Shown one piece after another: positions 20,801 to 30,900 of a DNA stretch of 64,000 nt; the first letter of the stretch is position 1, and every line of letters starts with the position of its first letter. The DNA is from Carposina sasakii (Eukaryota > Arthropoda > Insecta > Lepidoptera > Carposinidae), in the NCBI GenBank assembly GCA_014607495.2, contig CP053162.1:4410469-4474468 (forward strand). The letters run 5' to 3'. A model generated the notes under the pieces. The model saw only the letters and a list, made by a program, of their open reading frames with translations. It searched no databases and was not told the origin of the DNA. A program made the translations under genes and the position numbers.

Positions 20801-23800
20801 ATAATAATCGCATATATCTCTTTTACGTAAATATGTATGTACTTACTTATAAATAAAAAACAACAGTAGAGTTATTGTAAAAACGAAAACATTGTTGCAT
20901 CAGTCAGTATTATAGCAAGGGCAAGTTAAAATGTAGTCCGACCTGCGATATGATAGGGAACAAAAAACTTTTCTGTGATATCTGAAGACAGTGTTATCCT
21001 ACCCAAGTCTATGTATGTCATTGTTGCATACAATATATTTCTTGCAATTCTTTTAACAATTTATCTACAGTTGTAAGATAATGAACGCATAGGGTAAAAT
21101 TGTACGCATTTTTGTAATGCGTTATGCATTCCAAGAGATAGTCTGTCCTTATTGTCAGATAAGTATATGGTTTTTGCGAATAACTTCATGAATCTGATAT
21201 GAGGAGTTTATGATTGCGATAACAAAGGTCATAACTTTAGGTAAAGGGAATTTTCGCAAGTCACATGGGAAATCACAAAACAATCGAAAATTTAAAGATT
21301 ATTTACGGGGGCATCCGATGAATTTGCCACGGGCCTCAAACGGTATAGTTACGGCACTGCTTGCATCCTTGACATATCCTATAGGTACTATAGCTACCGA
21401 CTTCAATCTTAATAAATATAATTTTTCGAAGTCTAGCCTTCTAAGTATACATCTACATTCCCTGTTTTCTACTTTTCTATATCGTTTCAAAATTAGTTAC
21501 TAGTACGTAGTACGCACGTACTGTTGTTGTACTCAAGGACTTTTTAGTTAAATATATAAATTCCTTGGTTGTACTACCTATACCCCTAGCTCAATCATTT
21601 CTAATTCCAAATAATAACATCTCGGGGGATTTTGCAATTTCCTCACGCTAGTTTATTTACGGTCTGATAGTCATTGTTTATCTCGTTTAACATGCATTTA
21701 ACTGTAATTATTTAGTAAATACACTTTACCCTTAATATCAATTCGGCTCTTGTGCTCCTTTCGTTCTCTGATTAAATTCCTTGATTGGATTGGAGGCGAT
21801 TGGCTTTTATTTGAAAAGGGAATAATTGTCTATTCGTTAAGTAAATTAAACCCTTTTACTTCCTAGCTTCTATCTATCTTACTAGTAACCCGCCCTGGCT
21901 TTGCACGGATTGCTGCAATGCTGATACTATACATATAAACCTTCCTCTTAAATCACTCCGTCTATTTAAAAAAAAACCATCAACATCCGTTGCGTAGTTT
22001 AATAGATCTAAACCCTAAGCATACATAGGGACAGACAGACAGCGGGAAGCAACTTTGTTTTATACTATGTTATAATAGTAAACGAAATTAACTGTTGTAA
22101 CAAGTAACAATATGTACGGGTCTTAAATAGTCCACTATAAAAACCTATCCATTTCGAGTCTCATGTTGATAGGTTCTCTGTAGTGGGCTACATTCGTAGC
22201 ATTTGGGTTAACATAACCCTTTATGTTAATTCGAAAGCTATGTAGCCGAAAACTGGGTAAATGATTCGGCCGAATGTCATTAAATACTAGCCTGTATTTT
22301 ACTCTGATGTAGCTACATATCAGTCAAGTTTCATCAAAGTTTGAAATTATTATAACAGACATCCTACCTAACATCCATACATTCTCACAATTCACGTTCT
22401 AATATTACTAGGAAGGTTTTCACACAAATGTGGTGGCATGTACAGTGTCGTCACTGTCTGCATGTAAAGCTAGGAGCAGTCGGGGTCGTTACAGCGTCTG
22501 CGATGCAAGCCGATCGTTTACAATTACCTACTGTCTGAAGCTCTCTATATTTATTGTCAGATCTGCTCTAGTAGCATGACCTGCGAAACACGTATGATAA
22601 ACCGATTTATCGATATTTAGTCTGTAAAATACGATAAATATAGTCACCATGTTGAATTTTGTATAGAGACGATACGATATCCACGATGCGTGGTCATGCT
22701 AGGGGAGCTGATGTAGAGAACGGCTTTAATAGCACAAGGATTCGATGATCAAATTGCTGATTTTAATGTCTTGTTGGTCCATGAATATTATCTACTAGGG
22801 ATGCGCCCGGCTTTGCACGGGTGTAATCACGTGGACAAAGTCGTGGGCGGCCGCTATAGATGAGTGTTGTTTTTAGACTTTCTCAGGCAATTTTTTAAAT
22901 TTTTCTCTCCGTAAGAACCATCCTCGTACGTTAAGGCATATTATAAACAAAAAATAGCGAAATCGGTTCAGCTGTTCTAGAGATTTGCGCTTAGCAACAC
23001 AATTAGCGATTTTTTTTTTAGTAAAAACGTCTTGGAACTAGAAATCTTGCTGATTTAAAGCTCTATCTTACTCATTACTGATGATGAATGATGCTGTCTT
23101 TCTCTTAAACTTGATCAAAAGTCATACCCTCTCCTATACTTGACCTTAATTCGCCTTAAAATTTTAGTTTAGTATCTATTTTTATGACGTACCTACTGGG
23201 TTTACTCAGTCAGAACCAGGTCAGAACATTTGAATTTCCGTGTTTAAAGAAGTACCAAATGCTTTTATCATTCGAGTTTTACATAAATAGATGACTCAAT
23301 TACATCAACTACACAATATAATCGAGTCAAATGGAGGGAACCTGTGAAATAGGGAAATAACCATAAATGGTTGTAGTACCGATGCCGATGGGATGAATCA
23401 AATGAATGAATGGCTGTGACTCAAATAGCTTATCTAACCTAGAGTCCATCCATAGGTTCGTCATTCGAACTGTATGAATAGAACTTATTTCCTTATTAAC
23501 TACATACTTAAATTTTTTTATATTGAAATTAACTTTGAAGATCATAAAATACTTTGTCCTGAATGACTGACTGATCAAAACGCATAGCCTAAACCGATAA
23601 TTTTATAGACCTGAAGAGGGTGTATTCTTTGTACTTATAACGAAAGCAATTAGGCATCTGACAAGAAAGGATTTATAAAGTTTACGCGGACGAATTCGTA
23701 ATCGTCCTCTAATAGTTAGATAATAAAATAAATGTCATAAAATACAGTTGCAGATGATTGTTATAAATTTTATTATTAAAACAATTAGAATCAAAAAAAC

Positions 23801-25723
23801 AATCAAAATAATATATTTACATTATAATAATCTATCTTATTAATCATGTCGAATGTCTTTTAAATTCAAATTGTAAATCAATCAATTTTCATGTAAAAAT
23901 AACGCATTACCTATTAGATACCACAAATTGTCCCTTTCTGAAACTATTATTTGTTCCCAGACCTCTGACATTGTAGCTTTTAATGCGCTAAATTGACGAA
24001 TTGTATTCTTTACAAGTCAAGCACCATGTCTGACGAATGATTCAACAATTACCCAATAATACAGTCTAGCGATAACCAAAGCGGTGCCTTCTTTACACAT
24101 ACGCGGATCCATCCGGAGATGTGTACGAAGATGATATTTTCGCTGATGTGTAGCTTAGGTATATGTTAAGCAGTAGACTTCTTATGGTTAGCACAATGAT
24201 GATTATGTATGAAACGGTATCGGACGCGGATGAACGTCAAATACCTCCCATATACGAACCAAATTACAAAGTGCCTACACGTGACATCGTCAGATGAGTC
24301 TGCCTATGTGTAGAGTAGGCATAAATCGAATACGAACAGGATGCATATTGTAACTGCAGATACTTATCGGCCAAATTACTTGCAGGCGAAAATAAAACAA
24401 TTGGAGGACGATTTGCCGGTGCCGGAGCTCCCTATGCCGGAGATGACTCACAATGTGTACGGCTTGGACCACGATAAGATAATGAACAGGTGGATATGAC
24501 CATGATCATGGTATATTTTAAGTAATCTATACATTAATACGTGAAGCGTGAGGGACGTGTAATTGGATACAGTTAAAGAGAGTGGTGGAGTTGGAGGTAG
24601 TTGGGAGAAGTAGCACATAAATCTATTTATTTAAATACAAAATAGGAAGAGGTAAATAGGAATCGAACTCTGGACCTATCAAGCGGCAGGCAGGATCTCT
24701 TCGTTAGCATATTTTGTTAGTCCGACCGGTGGGTACGTAACTAACCAACTGCTTAATGCGACTGGATGTAGGGCATATTTTACACAGAGCATTTTGAATT
24801 ATAAATATGTATGACGATTTACTATAGAGAAAGGGGAAGGAATGCCGAATAAGTGTGACGGACTGCTTATTTATGTGTGTTCTTTGAGTAAAGAGATGAG
24901 AGCTGATAGAGATGAGAAAAATACATCTTGCATCTTGGGAGCAGGACGGAAAAAAGATGAAGAAATAATTATTACAGGAATTAATTTTTTCCTTTTTGTT
25001 ATAATTATAGGTTAATGGCGGCTAGAAAGAAAAGCAAAGACGCATGGAGTAATTTGGACCCGGACAATAACCTGGTGACGTACAGAGCGACCGCTGACGT
25101 TGTACCAGAGACAAGCGTGGGGGATGCGAAGAAGGACCTGGCGGAATTCCTGAAGAAGCGACAGGTAAACAAAATTAAAACGAAACGCATATTCGATGCC
25201 ATGATTTTGGGAGTCTCTGCATTCCTGGTTACCCAATTTCAAAACAGCCATGTGTATACTCGTATGTATGAGTATTTGATAGCGTAATCTCCGAAAGGTT
25301 CCTGGGAGGATTAGAATAAATAATATTTTTACTTTCTTAACTTTCGCTACAAAGTATAAAGTTGTTTTAATTTTAGATTCTCTAGCAGCGGTTCCCAGAG
25401 TAACTCTAATCTTGGGAATTAAAAGATGAAATCCTGGCCGCGTACTTTTGTTTCGGTACCACTAATTGTTGGTTCTTGGGAACCTTCGGGTTGGTTAACT
25501 TCGAGAACTATACCCTGAATAATTGAATTATTTTCAGATTCTACAAAACAAGCTGCACAAAGACATGTTGGACGCGCGACGCCAAGGCCCGTTGAATATC
25601 GAGCAAGATCGCCAGGAAGATCCCTATGTAGACAGTGATGTCGAAGAGGAATATGTCGAGGAAGATGACGATTATTTCTATGAAAAGGACTACCATTCGT
25701 ACATGCATGAAAGTAAAACTTGA
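17877..25723 (+). CDS. RBFA: Putative ribosome-binding factor A, mitochondrial; 7 exons, 349 aa
   Basis: RbfA binds the small ribosomal subunit during late rRNA maturation; the animal form acts on the mitochondrial 28S subunit. Exons are 17877-17971, 18772-18973, 19352-19520, 19772-19911, 24386-24489, 25011-25164 and 25538-25723. All splice sites are GT..AG and in phase. The N terminus (MFKRFFTTTTVALNLKKQ) is basic and hydroxylated like a mitochondrial presequence. The KH-like RbfA domain spans about aa 64-170: RRMAMLNKMFMKNITDMM, VKVTPDFQTVNVFWVC, and LRVMGEVPHIRFVKD at the exon 3/4 join. The C-terminal part has a basic AARKKSK stretch and ends in a very acidic tail (DSDVEEEYVEEDDDYFYEKD). 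The length is close to vertebrate RBFA. Intron 4 is 4.5 kb and repeat-filled. A poly(A) signal is at 26259. The exon 5 acceptor at 24385 was chosen because the alternative AG at 24360 opens a stop. Confidence 0.92.
18245..18373 (-). repeat. Family A repeat fragment in RBFA intron 1
   Basis: The stretch around CATTCTTTTGGGTACTATTG through GACAGCGATCTGTTACATTT matches 2370-2482 closely. It is truncated to the distal part of the element. Confidence 0.6.
19235..19292 (+). mobile_element. SINE head fragment in RBFA intron 2
   Basis: A B-box-like GGGTTCGATTCCC sits within GCAGTGGTCATGGGTTCGAT, a tRNA-derived SINE signature of Lepidoptera. Only this short head is recognisable. Confidence 0.5.
20093..20303. 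mobile_element. Inverted-repeat MITE in RBFA intron 4
   Basis: The left end TTATGCTGGCTTCCCACG is mirrored at the right by CGTGGGAAGCATAA. An internal CTTCCCACGGT repeats the end motif at about 20233. A 128-codon open frame on the minus strand spans it but has no recognisable domain. Confidence 0.7.
20560..20795 (+). repeat. Family A-related repeat ending in a GCGGACGGAGTCGCG motif
   Basis: It shares the TACCCCGGATAATTTCGACA and TTTGTTTTTTCTGCAGTCC end with family A but has a different head (TTATAAACGCGAAAGTTTGT). This suggests related non-autonomous elements with swapped ends. It lies in RBFA intron 4. Confidence 0.5.
21886..22075 (+). repeat. Lepidopteran repeat with GACAGACAGACAG microsatellite
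   Basis: It opens ACCCGCCCTGGCTTTGCACG, passes through CATCCGTTGCGTAGTTTAAT, and ends GACAGACAGACAGCGGGAAG. This is a very common lepidopteran non-autonomous repeat type. It lies in RBFA intron 4. Confidence 0.65.
22090..22330. mobile_element. AGCCCACTA-type inverted-repeat element fragment (RBFA intron 4)
   Basis: GATAGGTTCTCTGTAGTGGG and TAGCATTTGG are the inverse of 26983-27020 (CCCACTACAGAGAACCTATC). The same family occurs at 26436-26690. Confidence 0.5.
22795..22860 (+). repeat. CCCGGCTT-type repeat end
   Basis: GCCCGGCTTTGCACGGGTGT and GACAAAGTCGTGGGCGGCCG match the copies at 2600 and 17195. It lies in RBFA intron 4. Confidence 0.6.
24490..25010. other. RBFA intron 5, nothing recognised
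   Basis: Intronic sequence with no shared repeat or domain identified. It ends in a T-rich tract and ATTATAG acceptor. Confidence 0.5.
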
Positions 25724-26435
25724 TTATTTAAGGGTATATTATGTAGTACTAGTCAAGGTAGCTTTAGAATATTGAAATCTATGAACTCATAAAACAGGAT
25801 TGTGTCCATTGTGAAAGCGAGATATCAATATACATGCACACTCGGTTATGTTCCCGAAATAGGGTAGCCAGAACTGCAAAATCATAAAGAATATCTCACA
25901 GCCACGTTTAGCATATCGCGGACATTATTTAAATTATCAGTGACAAGTTGCTAGCTTATCGCCCGAGAGAATGCCTGAGTTCCTCAGTCGACTCATACGA
26001 CATGCACGGAAGGAGATGCAGCTGATGTATTATAGTGTAGCCCCGCATTAGCACACGACTGTCAATATACACAGCTTATTACAACCTCTCGATCGAAACG
26101 ATCTTGCTTTAAGAGTACTTTGCAAAGCATTGCCACAGGTCCGGCAATTCATTTATTTTAATTAACCCAATTAGTAGTTAGTTTTGTAGACTCGATTCTG
26201 CTCTTTATTATGATTTTAAACCTATTCAAATATAGTTGTATATAGTTATGATAGTGTAAATAAAATATATAAAGGTAAATCTGATTTTTATTGCATGTTA
26301 TTATTTAGCAGTAGTTAGATACTTAATTTTAGCCAATAAACAAGACTTCTGAAGACTCAGATCCCAAGAACTCATGCGGAATGATGAATGAATGGAACTA
26401 AATAAAATAAATGAAACAGAGGACTTTATACATAT
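25724..26435 (+). other. RBFA 3' UTR and downstream spacer
   Basis: An AATAAA at 26259-26264 is the likely poly(A) signal. A roughly 43-bp stretch at 25872-25914 is nearly identical to 6911-6954 next to Rbf exon 11. No other feature was seen. Confidence 0.5.
26259..26264 (+). terminator. Candidate poly(A) signal, RBFA
   Basis: AATAAA lies about 535 bp past the RBFA stop codon. It is the best match in the 3' region before the first mobile element. Confidence 0.4.
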
Positions 26436-26690
26436 ACAGGGTGTAAAAAAGGGATATGTTAAGCGAAATGCTATGAATAGAATATAATAGAATAGAATAG
26501 CCCACTATAGAAACTTGAAATCATATTTAAAAAAAAATGGAGTAATCAGAAATGTTCATAGTAGCTTGAAAAATAAACAAGTGCTTTGTAGTCTCATATC
26601 TTGTGGACAGGTTGTTATTTATAGTGGGCTATTTTCATAGCATTTCGCTACAGATATGTAAACAAACATCCATTTATTACATCCTGTATA
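26436..26690. mobile_element. Complete ACAGGGTGT-ended inverted-repeat element
   Basis: Ends TACAGGGTGTAA and TTACATCCTGTA pair imperfectly. Inside them AGCGAAATGCTATGAA and TTCATAGCATTTCGCT are exact complements, and AATAGCCCACTATA and TATAGTGGGCTATT are complementary too. It has no coding capacity and lies between RBFA and VAT-1. Confidence 0.75.
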
Positions 26691-26954
26691 ACTGAAAAGA
26701 AGTATTACACTTTGCGTGTCAAAGACTGTTATGTCAAAAAAAAAAACAAAGTGGTAGTGGTCTCTCCTGAGTGCCCTTAAGGGAAAAGTTAGCACCTAGA
26801 ATACAAGCGTAAGTATTAATTCTCATACTCATGGAGATTCCGTATGCCGAGGTAAGTAAATATTGACAAAAAGTAAGTAAATATATCTGTTTTTCAAGTT
26901 CTATAAATATATCTCAAGGTTTGGGCTATCAAATGCTTCTGCCTGTATTTAATA

Positions 26955-27180
26955 TACAGGGTGTAACAGAAGGGGTATGTGCAGAATGCTATGAATATAG
27001 CCCACTACAGAGAACCTATCGATACTTGATCATACCAATATATGACGATTTTAGGGTCGATTTTTCCAATGGTCAGATAGCCTATCTGACGTATGGTACT
27101 GTACAGAGACAGCATTAACTTTATCCCTTTAGATAGCCTATGTGACCATTGGAATAATCGGCCCGGTCGACATATAAAAA
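26955..27180. mobile_element. ACAGGGTGT-ended element, second copy
   Basis: It opens TACAGGGTGTAACAGA and then AATGCTATGAATATAGCCCA, as in the preceding element. It contains its own hairpin, CCAATGGTCA...TGACCATTGG (about 27067 and 27143). The right end was not delimited. Confidence 0.55.
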
Positions 27181-27790
27181 TAGAACCACATTAGTAGATA
27201 TTAGTAGGAAGATGCTGCTTGCATAAGCAGAAAGTAGGTAAGTAAATAAATGCAAATATAATTGTATCTTACTCAATGTTTATAAATACTGAGATAGTGA
27301 AATTAGCGCAATTTCCGTCGTTTATCACTTCAATAATATTATTGTTATTTTTTATTTTTATTGAAGGTCATGTTGATATAGCTACCTCAATAAACAGTGT
27401 TATCTGACGGCTGCCTGCTCCGGCGCATAATGAGGGTATATCTCATCGTTGATTTATGTACCACTGGGAATGCGCATGGAAATGTGACGCCTGACAATGG
27501 AAATTACTTTTATGATGCCATTACTAGGTGGCGATATCGAGTTATTCGCTGCATACATGCATATGTGAGCTATATACAAGTAGGTACTACAGGAAACCCT
27601 AACTGGCGTACTAGGCGCATATCAAATTATGTTTGGCCCCAGATTTAATAATACTATAGTAGTTTAGCGATCGTATCGACCGTGCCAAGTCACGTTCGTA
27701 GTTTTGAGAGCTATCGATTCGAGAGCGCCGCGGTACATAGTTAATACAGCTTTTTATATCGGTCCTTGTAATAAAGTTAATCCAGATCCT
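27181..27790. other. Spacer upstream of VAT-1
   Basis: No gene or shared repeat was identified. Open frames here are short and without recognisable domains. Confidence 0.4.
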
Positions 27791-27796
27791 GTGTAG

Positions 27797-27925
27797 GGGC
27801 GCGGGTGGGTCGGGGCGGGGTGCGGGGCGCGGGGCGGGAGCCACCTGTCGCCCCGCGCCTGCGCCACCGTCGCCGCGCCCGGCCGCCGCACTCAGTCCGC
27901 AGCCGCCGCCCCGACCGCCCGCATC
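27797..27925 (+). promoter_or_regulatory. GC-rich promoter/5' UTR of VAT-1
   Basis: About 130 bp of very G- and C-rich sequence (GGTCGGGGCGGGGTGCGGGG, then CpG-rich pyrimidine-strand sequence) ends at the VAT-1 ATG. It contrasts sharply with the AT-rich surroundings. GGGGCGGGG matches GC-box (Sp/KLF) motifs. No TATA box was seen. Confidence 0.6.
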
Positions 27926-30900
27926 ATGACGGAAAGCACCGACACACCCGCGGCCGCAGCGCCAGAGAAAACCCCCACCGAAAATGGAACCACCGAAACG
28001 CCCCCGGAAGAGGTTCCAGAGAAAGCCGCCGAAGAGAAGGAGGCCCCGCCGCCGGTGAAGGAGATGCGCGCCGTCGTCCTCACCGGCTTCGGCGGACTCA
28101 AGACCGTCAAGATCCTCAAGAAGCCCGAACCCACCCCTGCCGAGGGCGAAGTCCTCATCCGAGTTAAAGCCTGGTGAGTTCTCATCATATTTTATTTCTC
28201 TACCTTCAATTTTCCTTTTGGAATTTTCTAGTGGCTCAAATAGCGATTTCGTCGAACGCGTTGATGTCTTTTTATCTAGTTTTAAATGATACGTAATTTT
28301 CTATGCTACCTGTGTAATGTCGGATTATTTTATCGATCACATTTCGGACAGATATTTTTTGTGCGTAACATGCGGGGCATAACGTGTTCTTGAGTACCCG
28401 GTGCGTGATTATGTTGGTAGGGCTCGCCTGTCGAATCTCGTTCGCTCGTTACATTACCATCTGCCGAGATGCTAGTCTCACGTATCCGAATCAAAATTCT
28501 GCACGCACATTCGTCCTGCGCCGGGTCCCGAAACGCGCCCTTCGGCGGAATTACACTCTGCCGACGAGGGACGAAGATTCGACGCAGAACGCCGCGTCGC
28601 CGGCTTCCTCGCATACATTTTCGTTATGCATATATGTTTACATGTCGTGTGTTTTCATTCGATTTCGCCAAACGATTGTTTATTCAGTAGAATACGGGAA
28701 ATTGTTTTCGATCGGCGTTCGAGTAGATGCGTTCACGCATGCATGTGATGTGCGCATCGGTGCACGGACGCTGTATGGACGTTCAATAAATTGATGTTAT
28801 TTTGTCATATGAAACCGGCGAGTTCGTGCGAAAGGGAGTTAAGCGTCGTCTGACATTGTTCTTTGTTCTTTTTATCGCTCGAGTGCTTCAGATAATGCAG
28901 TGGGTGAGTCGCGTCAACGCGCTACTTAACCGACACATAAGTTATCTGCCACTTTTCTCGTTAAGCTTAACTGCGATTTAACAACGGATTCATTTAGTTT
29001 ATTTGTGAACTGTTTATTTCATTTGCGTATTGCTCTTGGACAAGTGCTGCTTGTTTGGGCATGCGTACGAACGGAATTATCTATAGGCTTCTGTCTTACG
29101 CAAAACTTTCCGTAAATACCTTCCATAACTTATAGAGATTTAGATAGATATGTCGAAACTCCAAAATTAAATATAGAATTAGGTGAATATAATATGGAGG
29201 TGTAGGTATTTGGTTGGGATTCTGGAATCTCCGAAGGGAAAAGAAATAGGGGACGAGGCGTGTAGGTGCAAGGAGAGGTGCGCAGTGAAGGCACATCCTC
29301 AGCCGTGCTAAATATAGCCCGCTTATCGCCGGCTTACTATGTAAATGACCGCGACATACCCGATGCCAGCTGCCGCGAAATTATGAAAATACTGGTCCTC
29401 GACCGGTACCGAGTTCGCTAGGATGGGGCAAAAACGTGTGAGTTCCGCCCACAACTCGCTAGTCCAGTCTCGGTGCAACAGAGCTGCCTGTAATGATCTT
29501 ATCGGATTGAGTAAGAACTTGATTCGATTCGCATCTTTCGGAAAGTTTAAATTGATAGGGCTTTAGGGATGTCGTGGTTTACAGCGCACATGCTAAAATT
29601 GAAGGATAAAATGAAAAGATTTTATTTGTTAGGACTCGCCTCGCATAATATTACTATACTGTCAGGTCAAAAATCGTTATAAAAATGCACTTCTAGGCAT
29701 GGTAGTAAATTTTAGCACCACGAGCGTTAAAACCGTTAACGCGATGCAATTTTAATGTCTTCACCTCAAGATACTGGGCGAGGTTCAAGGTTACGCTCTG
29801 ATCTGGATATAACGACCTAAACTAGATATTTCCGAGTGTGTTGACCCACAATTAAATACCCATTATGTAGGGTAACCGCCTAATGTTTGGAATAATACCT
29901 GTCTAAGTCGTGATGGGCGTGCATTCACACGTTACACGATATGGAGAACATATTATTATCAAAATCTTTGGATATAATTCTTGCATTAAGAGTGAGAAAG
30001 AAACAGTTTATATTTCCAACAAAGGGAATGTAGATTGTAATTTCAAATGCGCCCCAGACCCCCAGTCTTTCATCAAATATTGTTAATGTTATTTAAACAC
30101 CCCTTGAACTTTCTAAGGGCAGTTATCTTACCATCGCAACAAAGACTGATCGATCGCACTTTTATTAAAATTGCACGACAATTTCCCTATGAATGGCCTA
30201 TAAAATCGAAATCAAATGAAAGGGCGCTATTGAAGTTTTAATAAGCCACTTTCTAGAAATTAGAGTTCCTTGTTGAAAAACTATTAATTTAATTATAAGG
30301 AAGAGTTATCGATAAAGAGGCTGCTATAAAGGCTATTATGAAGCTTATATGGTTCGTGCAGGCCGGCACGGATAATGTTTTTGTAAGTCTGTTCGAAGGG
30401 ATTGGGTCAATGAATAAGGGCCATTATTTTCAATTAGGTCAAGTCTGTCAGTACTATGCATCTTCCGAGAACAATCCACGTACTCACGCTTCTGAGTGGT
30501 TTTCTTTTTCTGAGAGCTTAATTACAAATGTGGAGATGATCCAGGAACGGGAATGTGTTGGATGTTTTTTGTTTGTTCACTGTCTGTTCTGGTGTATATC
30601 AAGTGAGTAATCTGTTTCAGTGCGTATTCTTTTAATTCAGATATCGCTGCAAAATATTATAAAGTATCGTTTCTGTTTTCACATAAAAGTGCGCGCTAAT
30701 TGCGTACATCCTTTTCTTTGTTAGCGTATCAATTTAGGACCTAAAAATAACGTCTGCCCCTCGACGACTATGGTATAGAGTGCAGTATTGTGCATTTTAA
30801 TGGGCCCCAAAGCCACATAAGATGGGAGAGATGAATTTGTTTATTACCCTCTTCCTTATTGAGAGCGTCTGCACAAGATAGCTCTCTTCCTATGAGTCAC

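Noticed and set aside
27805..28190. Long alternative-frame ORFs over VAT-1 exon 1
   Set aside because: They are Arg/Pro or Ser/Ala-rich translations of GC-rich sequence overlapping the real, in-phase VAT-1 frame.
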